This document shows, piece after piece, positions 13,770 to 23,824 of a stretch of 64,000 bases of DNA. This DNA is from Cavenderia fasciculata (taxonomy: Eukaryota; Evosea; Eumycetozoa; Acytosteliales; Cavenderiaceae), in NCBI RefSeq assembly GCF_000203815.1, contig NW_004457729.1, positions 2,356,674-2,420,673 of the forward strand, read 5' to 3'. The translations under genes were made by a program, and so were the position numbers. Below the pieces are notes generated by a model. That model was not told where the DNA came from and did no database searches. It saw nothing but the letters and a program-made list of their open reading frames with translations. The first letter of the stretch is position 1. Each line of letters begins with the position of its first letter.

Positions 13770-14687
13770 ATGAATATCGTAAAACTAATATGTTTGGTGG
13801 TCATGGTGCTGATGGCCATTCATGTATCGTTTGGTGGCGAAAATGAAGGAGAATACAATTATAATTATAATAAGAATGATGAATTGGCCGAAGGAAACAA
13901 AGATGCCCAATCAGTAGACATGGAGAAATGGGTTAGAGAAACTCAAATTGCCCAATTGGAAGCTCAATACCTTGAATATTTGGGATTGATCGATAATCTC
14001 AAGGGTGTTGCCGCTGATTTGGCTGCCAAAATTCCACATTTAACCCTTGCTGAAGGTAAAGCTTTTGGTTATGGTATCATTGCTGGTTTTGAAGTATGTA
14101 AACAAACAAAAAAAAAAAGAAAACCAAAAGGTTTTGATCAATCAAATCAATTCAATGTTGACTTTTTCTATTTTCTATTTTATTTTCTATTTATAGTCAA
14201 GAATTAATCCAAAGAATGCTCATTTCTGTATTAGTGAAATCAACAAGACCATTGATATTCTTCCAAACTTGGTACAAGCATTCCCAACAGGTGACATTGC
14301 CCATATTGTTCAAGAGTTTACCAAGCAATTCACCGTTCTTTTGCATTCAGTTACCTCTTCTATTCCACATTGCAGTCTTGATTTCCTTGCTGAAGGTTTC
14401 ACTAAAGCTTCTCATGAACTCCTTGCTGCCATTAAAGCGTATGTAGAAAAATAAGAAGATTGATTTTATATTTTTCCTACATATTCTAATTATATTTTAT
14501 TTCTATTTATAGTGGAAGATTGATCCCATATCTTAAATCTCAAGGTGTAAAGTTAGTTTTCAAGGTATCATCTCTTGTTGCTGATCTCAATGGTATCAAG
14601 TCTTCCCTCGTCAAGGGTGATTGGGGTATGGCGGGAACCAAACTTGGTGATGCTCTTGGTATTGTTGCCACTGCTTTCCTTAATTAA
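13770..14687 (+). CDS. Small secreted protein, family member 1
   Basis: Exons 13770-14093, 14197-14438 and 14513-14687 give 246 aa. A clear signal peptide (MNIVKLICLVVMVLMAIHVSFG) is followed by an acidic, Tyr/Asn-rich stretch and a helical region. The C-terminal part contains SLVKGDWGMAGTKLGDALGI, matching the end of the two following genes (GDLAGAGTAVGKI). Exon 1 ends at the same place as in those genes, in a GFE/GFQ codon context, so all three descend from one ancestor, this copy being the most diverged. It is probably exported or lumenal. I do not recognise a named domain; the pattern of a hydrophobic alpha-helical region with few cysteines resembles protist secreted families of unknown function. 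Confidence 0.85.
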
Positions 14688-15041
14688 GAGAAAGACCTAG
14701 ATTTACATTTTAAACAAAAATGTAGAAATACAAAAATAAAAAGATAATAAAAGAAATACAAAATTACTATTCTCCAATATTAATATTTCAAAAAAGTTGG
14801 TCAATATGGGGGCGAAGAATATTCAAATAATAAATAGTTGATATCATTGTACCAACAATACAATGATCAGAATACACAACACCCACTGCACAAAATGGTG
14901 GTTAAAATGACAACATCACAGACTGACTGGTGGTTCGATCATGATGACAGTGAATAATATTTATTTTTCGTAGTGTATATAAGTTCATCATTCTTTCATT
15001 TTATTTTGTTCAAATTTTGTTTAGAGAAAAAAAAAAAAAGA
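14688..15041. other. Intergenic within secreted-protein cluster
   Basis: About 350 bases. The last 70 bases (about 14975-15041) carry a TATA-like segment and an A-rich leader that resemble the bases before the next copy (about 16195-16267), so promoter sequence was probably duplicated with the gene. No other gene is seen. Confidence 0.55.
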
Positions 15042-15960
15042 ATGAAATTAACATTAGTATTAATAATAGGATTGTTATCATGTTTATTGGTAGTAAAAGG
15101 TGAAGATCAAGATTGGAATTACTTTCAAGTAAGAGATGAACAACTCAATCAATTTACAGAGCAAGTTGAAAATGAATGGTTAAATCAATATGAAGAAAAT
15201 TTCCAATTTGTATCAGTCAACTGGAAGGAAATCGTTGAACATTTAATTGCAGCTCAAAAGAATCTATTTGAACATTTGGCCCAAGCTACCTCTAAAGGTA
15301 TTTCTGATTATTTGGGAGGTTTAGTTTCTGGTTTCCAAGTATGTAAAAGATAAAAAAAATATTTCTATTACCATTTCTTCAAACAAACATTTTAATTTAT
15401 TTATTTTTTCTTTTTTAAAAAGGAAATTGCTAACCCAGGGAAGCATGAAGCTTGTTTAGCTGATAAAGATCATATTATAGGAGCTATTTTCGGCTCAAAC
15501 CCAATCAAGGTATCAGGAAAAGATCAAGAGTCATTTACTTTATTCAAAAAGTTTGCAAACTTTTTGAATCATATTGCAGATGCCATGGATTCGTTGCCTG
15601 GTGATACCATTGCCAATTGTCTCTTTAAATGGGAATCAATGAATCTCAGAGAATGTGCCCATCACATTTCAACAGAACCAAATTTGGCTCAATACTTTGT
15701 TCACCAAGGATTAAAGATGGTTCAAAGTGTACCTGCCATTTTAGTTCAAGTTCGTGTATGTATTTTAAAAAATATAGTAAGACATAAAAACGTAAGAATT
15801 ATTAATATTAACTATATGTACAATGAAAAATATTCATAATAATGTTTTTTAGGATATGAATATCCAACTTTTGCATGGTGATCTTGCAGGTGCTGGAACA
15901 GCTGTTGGTAAGATTTTAGGGTTAATATCTGTTGCAGTTTGGGGTGTTCCACCAAGCTAA
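15042..15960 (+). CDS. Small secreted protein, family member 2
   Basis: Exons 15042-15338, 15423-15755 and 15853-15960 give 245 aa. The start at 15042 gives a standard signal peptide (MKLTLVLIIGLLSCLLVVKG); an in-frame extension upstream would bury it. After cleavage the protein begins EDQDW and is mostly helical, with cysteines in CKR-free contexts such as HEACLADKDH, ANCLFKWES and LRECAHH, and ends in a Gly/Ala-rich helix GDLAGAGTAVGKILG. It is a close tandem copy of the next gene: the same exon sizes (297, about 330, 108 bp), the same splice positions and long identical stretches. Function is unknown; a secreted role, perhaps regulated in development as such clusters often are, is inference. 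Confidence 0.88.
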
Positions 15961-16267
15961 AGATTGTCAGGCCCTAAAAATAATTCCTTAATTTAAAGAA
16001 AAATATAAACTGGCTATATTTATTAAATATTACCTAAATAAATAAATTTAAAATGATTTGGTATAATTTGATAATAATCTTCCCTCCCTCTGTCTTTTTT
16101 TTTGTCTCTAGAAGAGGAGATTTGGTTGGTTTTGAATTTTGATTTATGATGAATGGGGGTACAACATCAATAGACTGGGTTCCAATGATCATATTTTTCA
16201 TAGTGTTTATACACTTTTTCATTCATCATCCTCTTTAATTGTTAATTTTTTAAAAGAAAAAAAAAGA
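15961..16267. other. Spacer between tandem copies 2 and 3
   Basis: About 307 bases. The segment from about 16031 to 16135 (AAATAAATTTAAAATGATTT and a C/T-rich run ending in TCTCTAGA) recurs after copy 3 at about 17330-17460. The duplicated unit therefore includes the 3' flank. Confidence 0.7.
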
Positions 16268-17188
16268 ATGAAATTAACTTTAGTATTAATACTATCACTG
16301 TTATCATGTTTATTGGTAGTAAAAAGTGAAGATCAAGATTGGACTTACTCAGAGGTAAGAGATGAACAACTCAATCAATTTACAGAGCAAGTTGAAAATG
16401 AAAGGTTAAATCATTATGAAGAAAATTTTCGATTTGGGTCAGTCAATTGGAAGGAAATAGTTGAATATTTAAAGGCAGCTCAAAAGACTCTATTTGAACA
16501 CTTGGATCAAGCTACCTCTAAAGGTACCACTGATTTCTTAGGTGGTTTGGTTTCTGGTTTCCAAGTATGTAAAAGATAAAAATATTGTGTACTTTTTACA
16601 CTTTCAAACAAACATTTTTTAATTTTTTTTTTTTAAAAAGGAAATTGCAAACCCAGGTAAACATAAAGTTTGTTTGGTTGATAAAGATCAAATTATAGGA
16701 GCTATTTTCAGACCAAATCCAGTCGAGCTAACAGGAAAAGACGAAAAGCCTCTTGAATTATATGAAATCTTTTCAAGCTATTTGATTCATATTGCAGATA
16801 ATATGGATACTTTGCCAAGTAACACTATTTCCAACTGTCTTTTTAAATGGCAATCTGATAAACTCAGAGTATGTGCCCAACACGTTTTAACTGAGCCGAA
16901 TTTGGCTCAATCTTTTATTCGTCAAATGATCATTCATCAAAGTATACCAGCCATTTTAGATCAAGTTCTTGTATGTAGAAGTATATCTCTTTGTAGACCA
17001 AAGAAAAAAAAAAAGAAAGACATTTACAGTGTGTGATTTATTAAATATTTGTACAAATGAATAATAATAATGCATTTTAGGATATGAATACCCAACTTTT
17101 GCATGGTGATCTTGCCGGTGCTGGAACAGCTGTTGGTAAGATTGCAGGGTTAATATTTGTTGTATTTTGGGGTGCTCCACCAAGCTAA
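16268..17188 (+). CDS. Small secreted protein, family member 3
   Basis: Exons 16268-16564, 16641-16970 and 17081-17188 give 244 aa. It is the near twin of the preceding gene: signal peptide MKLTLVLILSLLSCLLVVKS, mature start EDQDW, conserved EQVENERLNHYEENF, ISNCLFKWQS and the C-terminal GDLAGAGTAVGKIAG helix. Intron positions and phases are the same. Differences are mostly single substitutions (for example one internal cysteine context and a one-codon shorter exon 2), suggesting a recent duplication with both copies still under constraint. The start at 16268 is chosen for the signal peptide; an in-frame upstream extension is not credible. Function unknown. Confidence 0.88.
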
Positions 17189-18328
17189 ATAATAATAATA
17201 AAAGCTTGGAATCAAGATGATTGTGACAAACTAGAAATAATTCCCTAATTTTAAAAAAAGAAAGAAAAAAAAAAGAAAATCATCATGGATCTGGATCTGA
17301 ATATTAAATATTACCTACGTGCAATCGCCTAAATAAATTTAAAATGATTTGGTATAAATTATTTGATGATGATCTTCTCTCCCTCTCTCTTTTTCTCTCT
17401 TTCTCTATCTCTTTCTTTTACTTTTTCTTTTTTTTTTTTGTTGTTGTCTCTCTCTAGAGAGTACAAGAGAGGAGGGAGGAGAGGATTACTTGTTTACTTT
17501 TTTTTTTTTGAATTTTGTTTTATTATTTTTTTGTGGATTTTTGAAGAGGATGAAGAGGATTTATTGTTGTTGTTGGTTGTTGATAGATAGACATTGTATT
17601 CTAGAATATATGGATATATTATAGGTGTTTATAGATATATGGATATATAGATAGATATGGATAGTATAACTAACTATATTATTGGTGTTACCGCCGAATA
17701 ATAATAAAAATAATAATAAAAATAATAATAAACACACATACATATTATATAAATATCTTTATTTATTTTTTAAAAAAGGGTAAAACAAATAAAAAATAAG
17801 ATAAAAATAGATACATAGGTAGGGGTTTAAAGGTATAGGGTCAAAGAAAAATATAGGCCTGAGTTCTTTTTGAAAGTGGTGGTGGTTTGATGGTGGTGGA
17901 AACAATGCTGGATGGTCATTGCGATTGGTAAAGCCAGTGGGGACACGTTGTTGAAGGATGATTTATTCTTCAGTCCAAAGTCCATGAGCTCGAGAAGAAA
18001 TAGTAGTAGAGTAGTAGTGGTAGAAATATTTAAATATTGATGATATAAATTATAATAGTAATATTACTATATTATGGAAAAAAAAATATAAAATATAGAA
18101 TAAAATAGGGAAAGAAAAAAATGTCGGCAATCTATTTACAAATACACAAAATATAATATAAATATATATATAATAGAAAATAATGATGATGATGATTATG
18201 ATGAAAATAAAAAAAAAAAGGATTGATTATAAAAAATCACATCAACATACACTGTTACTCTTAGAGTTTTCTCCATCGGAAAATAAATAAGAAGAGTACA
18301 AATTGATGTAGTAAAAATTAAAAAATAA
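17189..18328. other. Convergent intergenic region with a possible small ORF
   Basis: About 1.1 kb between converging genes. The first 270 bases repeat the 3' flank of family member 2. C/T-rich and GATA/ATA repeats follow. A less AT-rich patch at 17827-17985 has an ATG-started 52-aa reading frame on the minus strand (beginning MDFGLKNKSSFNN, with a HCFHHH patch). It may be a tiny gene or 3' UTR sequence of the zinc-finger gene; the evidence is weak. Confidence 0.4.
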
Positions 18329-20350
18329 TTATGATGTTGGTGATTGTTGATGTTGATGTTGTTGAACTTGTTGTTGTTGTAAAAGAAGATTAGTATTACT
18401 ATTGTTGTTGTTGTTGTTGTTGTTTGCCATTTGGTTGAGGGTATTATTGACCTGTTGTTGTTGTTGGGCATGGTTATGGTTATGATGATGATGATGATGG
18501 TGATGTGGACTATTACCATGATGATGGTGAACAATGGTTTGTTGTTGTTGTTGCATAACCTTGTCATTGTGGGTCAAAAAGTTGTTCAAAACCTCGATCC
18601 AGCCGTGGTCGTCACAGTGGCCCTCGTGAACGTGGTGGAGGTGTCCATCGACTAGAAAGTCATAGTGAATGGTCCCATCCTCCTCAGAGTGGTGAGGAAT
18701 CATCTCATGACCACAGGAAATAGAGTGTGAACTACCATCTGGATGGTGTGAACACACAAAATTGGGTGTGCACGAGGCTGGATTGACTTCAGTGGTTCCA
18801 ATACTATGGTCATCAATATTCTCATGATTCACCGAATGGAGATGTTTGTCATGAAGAAAATCAATATGATCATCATGTGCAATTGCAGTATGACCACATC
18901 CTGCTCCATGTTTATGTGGATGAGTATTATGAACTAAATAAAATAAAAATAAAAAGATAATTAATTAATTAATATTTGTTTTTTCCATTTTCTTTTTTTC
19001 TTTTTGTTTTCTTACGTTTATGAGTTTTTTGATGTTTCTTTAAATCAGCAGAACGAATGAATCTTTTTGAACAACCTTCACATTCACAAACATAGGGTTT
19101 TTCACCGGAATGAATTCTTTCGTGTAGACGAAGATCCGAGTTCCGCGCAAAACGTTTGTGGCATCCTGGGTGAGAGCAAGTGTAGGGTCTCTCGCCAGTG
19201 TGTGAGCGTAGGTGAACCTTGAGATCATACTTTCTGGCAAAGGCCTTGCTGCAACCATCGTGGGGACAGATGTATGGCTTGGCACCTCCATGGTCTTTCA
19301 TGTGTCTCTTGACAATGGCTGGCGACGCAAAGATACGGTCACATCCTGGATAGGTGCACGGATACTTTTTGGACACCAAGCTTGGCTCTTGATCATCATC
19401 ATAGTCGGAATCATCCGACTCGTTGTTGGATTCAACCTTCATTGGAGTGATACCACTTCCAAGAGGGGTCAATGGTGAAGACAGAGTACTAGTGGTCGAC
19501 GTCTTGGCAGATGGAGAGGCCGGAGCAACTTGGAAAGATTGTGATGGTGATGTTTGTTGTTGAAGTAGAATTGATGGCGAAGTAACATTTACATTTTCAA
19601 ATAGATTGGTATTTGATTGAATTTGTTGTTGTAATTGTACAGAAAGTTGTTGTTGTTGTTGTTGTTGTTGTTGCTGTTGTTGTTGCTGTTGTTGTTGCTG
19701 TTGAATAATAGTTTGCAAAGCTTGCTGTACAGGTTGTTTCTCCCCAACATGTTGTTGTTGAGGTAGAGAAAAAGAGAGATGGTTTAATACATTGGTGGTT
19801 GAGGTTGCAGCTGGAAATGGCTGTGCCGGAGATGTAGAAAAAAGTTGGTTTTGAAGCGCTGCCGCTTGTTGTTGTTGTTGTTGTTGTTGCTCCTGTTGTT
19901 GTTGTTGTTGGTGAGGAGACAATGGAGCCTTGGCAGTCATATCAAGCATGGCATTGTATTGTTGGTGAAGATTGGCAGTGGCGCCAGTAGCCGGAATGCT
20001 GATGAGATTGATAGGAGGTGAGGTACCAAACGGACGAGATCCAACAGAGTTGTTGGTAGTACTGGTGGTGGTCGTAGTAGAAGTGGTTGCGATTGGCAAA
20101 AGACTTGCGATCCCACTCAGTCCGAGTCCGGCAATGTTCGAAGACATACCTCCAACATTTAGAAATGTAGTGGCAGTAGTAACAGTTTGTTGTGGCGAAG
20201 GTGTCGAAACTGATCCTCCCAACGAAGTTTGAGTTGGTGACAATTGTTGTTGTTGTTGTTGTTGTTGAGCTTGCTGTTGCATATTTTGAACTTGTTGTTG
20301 AACTTGTTGTTGAATACTTTGTTGATGCATGCTTTGTTGAGTTGGTGACA

Positions 20351-20381
<31 letters not shown>

Positions 20382-20748
20382 CTGTTGAACTTGCTGTTGA
20401 ACTTGTTGTTGAACTTGTTGTTGAATACTTTGTTGTTGGGCTGGTGACAACTGTTGTTGTTGTTGTTGTTGTTGTTGAACTTGAGGTGGCGGTGGCTGCG
20501 GTTGCTGTTGAAGGAGTTGCCCCATTAGACCGACCGAACCAGCATGATTTTGGATTTGACCAAATTGAACAAGGTGGTGCTGGTTAAAAAAAGTACATTG
20601 AATATAGTGATTCCAGGCTTGATGCAAAATATCTTGGTAAGATATCCTTGGATGGTTTACATTAATTGTTGCCTCTTGTGCGAGCATATCAGCTGCCTTT
20701 GGGAAACCTTTTACTTGAAGATAGTCATAAATTGCTATTGTGAGTCGG
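18329..20748 (-). CDS. LisH / poly-Gln / C2H2 zinc-finger / His-rich regulator
   Basis: Two exons are clear: 20748-19016 and 18933-18329 (reading leftwards), about 777 aa; the short first exon with the start codon is not certain. The visible N terminus RLTIAIYDYLQVKGFPKAAD then a W/F-containing segment fits a LisH/LUFS-type domain. Long Gln runs interrupted by Ser/Pro follow, then an acidic stretch and four C2H2 fingers (about 19020-19370; CTYPGC, CPHDGC, CSHPGC, CECEGC starts with H-x3-H ends and TGERPY-type linkers). A basic tail is spliced to a His/Cys-rich module with HGAGCGH, HDDHIDFLHD, CGHEMIPHH, DFLVDGHLHHVHEGH and CDDHGW, then His and Gln runs. A possible first exon is at 21702-21684 (ATG ATG, donor GTAGGT), which joins in frame but needs a 935-bp intron. 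Role inferred: DNA-binding, possibly metal-responsive regulator in the nucleus. Confidence 0.88.
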
Positions 20749-22324
20749 CTAAGTAAGTGGAGGAAGGGAGAGGAGAAAAAAAGAGGTGATAAGAAAAAAA
20801 AAAAAAAAAAAGAAAAAGAAGGAAAAAGAAAGTTTATTTACAAGTTAATATAACAGTCAATATAAGATGATATTCATCAGCGGTCAGAAAATTTCTATGA
20901 TTTTTGTCAAGATTAGATCATCATTGTCGTTGTCGTGCACGATCATGGCAGGGGAGGGTTTCTTCGAGAGAGAACCGAAACATTCATCATCATCGGGATG
21001 GCAAGGGCAGTGCGTTGGATGTTGTTGTGATGATGGTGAAAGGTGTGAATGTCGAAAGAAAAAAAAAAAAACTAAAAAAAAAAAAAAAAAAAGCTGGTGG
21101 GATGGGGAGATCTGTGAGTGTCTGTTGGATAATGGATGCGATGATGCATGGTAGCAAGCTGCAAACACTGATAGATATTTGGATGTCCCGGTGAGAATGA
21201 ATGTTTGCTCCTTTACACTCGTTGATGACTACTCAATCAATGATGATGTGCATGTTATTTAATTAATGTGTGTGTGTATGTGCGTGAGGATATGAGGAAG
21301 GTGTGATGTACATTATTATTATTATTATTATTATTAATTTAAATTAATTTTTGTTTTGTTGATTGCTAGTACCAGACAAGACAAGAGGGAAGGAAGAGAA
21401 GACACCTTTATTTCTTTTAAAAGAAAATGTGGTGGACCACTCCCACTCGGCATCCACTTCACCCACAACATGGATTACTACTCTATAATACATTGTTATG
21501 ATTATTATTATTATTATTATTATTATTGTCTGTGTGTGTGTTTTATTACGCTATGCGACTATGATTGGTCTGTTGCTCCACATGTGATCTAATGCTCCTC
21601 CTGACTACGACAATGGTGTACTGTGTTGTTGGTTGCTGCTGGTGCTTGCTGGTGTTGGTTGAGTCGCCTGCCATATACCTACTCGATTGAACTTTCCATC
21701 ATTAAAGAGAGGAATAAACAAGGAGCTCTATTCAAGAGTAGGCAAGAGAGGTGTAGCAAATTTGAAAAAAAAAATTAATTTTTATTTTAAAAAATCATGA
21801 GAGATCTATCCTAATTGAGGGTTATTTTAACGAAGTGTATTTTACACTGCTGTTTTTTAGTTATTGCACACCCAACTACCAAACCATTCTTCTTTCAACT
21901 ACAACGTTCATTTCCTTTTGGACAAAATAATAATAATTACCTGTATTGTTATTATTAGCAACATATCATATTCCTTGCCCTTTCTACCCACTTACTCACC
22001 TCTAAACCTTCCTCCTCAATCTAATTTATTATTATCGTAGATAGCTTGGTACTATACTTTTTTTTTTTTTTTTGATTTAGACCTACCTAGTTAGTTAGAT
22101 ACTTGGTTCGAGAATACAGACCACACAACCCATCAAATTAAACAACACACAACTGCTGATCAGCCTGCTGACCATACAACACATTAATTAATTTACATCT
22201 CTCCCCTTCATCACCATCTCTCCCCTCGGTTCACCATTTTTTCCACTCGGCCCCTCCCCCACCCACACACCATCGTGTACCATACTATCACCATTCTATT
22301 AATAATCAAGATATTTGCATAGCC
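20749..22324. other. Long regulatory region between divergent genes
   Basis: About 1.6 kb between the zinc-finger gene (-) and a small gene (+). It contains a pyrimidine-rich intron-like run on the minus strand (20760-20830), A runs near 21060-21095, and ATT repeats near 21310-21335 and 21500-21530. A possible first exon of the zinc-finger gene lies at 21684-21702. No independent gene was recognised; overlapping long frames near 20870-21190 look like leader sequence because neither strand shows coding character. Confidence 0.45.
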
Positions 22325-22918
22325 ATGTCGACAACATCAAACTTAAAATCACATTTTGAAAAGGTAAGAAGACACCCCAACCATCCCCATCCCAACTTCA
22401 GATTCTCATCATCATAATCAGCAGTGTACTTTTAACTTTTAGCTCAGAGTGTGATTGCGTAGAACATCTCGTCACACCGACCGATGATGTAATAGTGTGC
22501 GATTGGTGTTGCCACATGCACACACATTTGGGGGGGCAGTACTACCATAGTATCACGCTGCAAATGGATGGCTACGTAGCCATCATACCCAATTAAGAAC
22601 TATACACCCGACGGACAGATAATTATTATTTGATTGATCCCTGGTTAAATTCAGTTAATTGATGATGATGATTGAACAGTTGTGTGTCTTTAAATCGGAT
22701 AATCGAATCCAATCGCCCCCCCTAACAACATCTATCGTTTCTCCTCTCCCCTCCCCTCCCTATAGGAAATCAAAAAACAAGAGGTCACCACGGGAAAAGA
22801 ACGTGTTTGGACACCCCACTCTGATCAACAATACCAAACCCAAACAGCAATGAAGCCTGGAAAGGGTAGACCATCAGGTCCTCCACCCTCAAAGAAAAAC
22901 ATTGCCGATTTGCCCTAA
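22325..22918 (+). CDS. Small hydrophilic protein, 63 aa
   Basis: Exons 22325-22363 and 22766-22918 join in frame to 63 aa: MSTTSNLKSHFEK, then EIKKQEVTTGKERVWTPHSD and a C-terminal basic Gly/Pro-rich stretch GKGRPSGPPPSKKNIADLP. The donor is AAG|GTAAGA and the acceptor CCCTATAG|GAA, both standard. The codons are more GC-rich than the flanks, which supports real coding. No signal peptide or membrane segment is seen. The 402-bp intron is long for this genome. The N-terminal LKSHFEK helix plus Pro-rich tail recalls small cytoskeletal or adaptor peptides, but I do not recognise a family and assign no function. Confidence 0.6.
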
Positions 22919-23096
22919 TCGCAACCATCTTTATAATCTCAAGATGGTTCCACAAATTTGTGTAAAAAACACATCGCCTGATCATCCCCGCCCTTAAATT
23001 ATTTATTCAAACCATGTATAACACCCAATAAAAATATGTATAATCTCTTATTTATTCAATTCACAAACAAGGATCCAAAAAATATCTATCTCTTTT

Positions 23097-23237
23097 TTAA
23101 TTAATTGGTTGGATTCGACCAACTACTTGTTCTCCAAAAAGTACAAACCATTCACCTAATTGTGATTTAACAAAATTATAATAAAGATCTAAAAATCTGA
23201 AGGTTTGACGGGTATCGAAATACGAGGTGTCCGTCAT
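23097..23237 (-). CDS. Very small protein, 46 aa (or last exon)
   Basis: An ATG at 23237 opens a 46-aa frame: MTDTSYFDTRQTFRFLDLYY, then NFVKSQLGEWFVLFGEQVVG and a stop at 23097. The frame stays open upstream through FLPKKLKLFFARAFEPSLTR to an acceptor-like AAAAAG near 23322, so this may be the last exon of a longer gene whose first exon I cannot find, perhaps with a mitochondrial-type basic presequence. Codon choice and a local rise in GC within AT-rich DNA argue that it is coding. Aromatic-rich amphipathic sequence of this size is seen in small subunits of mitochondrial complexes, but that is only an analogy. Confidence 0.5.
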   Translation of the reverse strand: MTDTSYFDTRQTFRFLDLYYNFVKSQLGEWFVLFGEQVVGRIQPIN

Positions 23238-23824
23238 GTTGAGATTTTTACGCGTCAACGATGGTTCGAATGCTCTCGCGAAAAAGAGTTTAAGTTTTTT
23301 TGGTAAAAAGAAAACTTTTTAAAAAAGATTAATTTGGAAATTCTTTTTTTCTAGATTTAAACACAACTGAATGTTAGGTTGGTGTTTATTACACTTTCTT
23401 TGGTGGCAACCAAATATATATAGAATGAGAATATAAAATAATTAACCGAATGACAATAACAGTTAGTAAATTTGTCAACAGAGAGATTAAAAATCTTTGA
23501 GAGGGACAAAAATAATAAAGTGTAAATAATGGATAATCTCTATTGAATAGATATTGATCCATCCACAACCATACCCTTCATCTACAATTGTAACTCTTTG
23601 TTGAAAGGGTATGGATGTTCCATTCATTCCGACGATTCGCTTTTATAAAATAAATTTTTTAAAATTGTTTTTTTTCCCTTTTCTTTGCCCCACATGTCTC
23701 ACAATGGAGATATTCTTTTTTCTCAACAAAACAGTGTTATTTAAAATTAAGACAGCTCTTTATATATATATTATATTATATAAATCTATATCAGCTTTTA
23801 GAGAGAGATATATAATAGAATAGA
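23238..23824. other. Intergenic upstream of the GPR180-like gene
   Basis: About 590 AT-rich bases. The part next to 23238 may hold the upstream part of the small minus-strand gene (open frame to about 23322). The rest shows TATA-like repeats (23760-23785) and a GAGAGA stretch before the start codon at 23825. Nothing else is recognised. Confidence 0.5.

Noticed and set aside
18329-18832. His-rich frame as a separate gene
   Set aside because: A donor after the zinc fingers and an acceptor at 18934-18935 join it in frame to the upstream exon, so it is treated as the last exon of the same gene.
20192-20587. Val/Glu-rich plus-strand frame opposite the Gln runs
   Set aside because: Antisense of CAA/CAG repeats encoding poly-Gln in the zinc-finger gene.
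23200-23290. A GGTTCGAAT word suggesting a tRNA T-arm
   Set aside because: The flanking bases do not form a T stem or acceptor stem, and the interval fits a minus-strand coding frame better.
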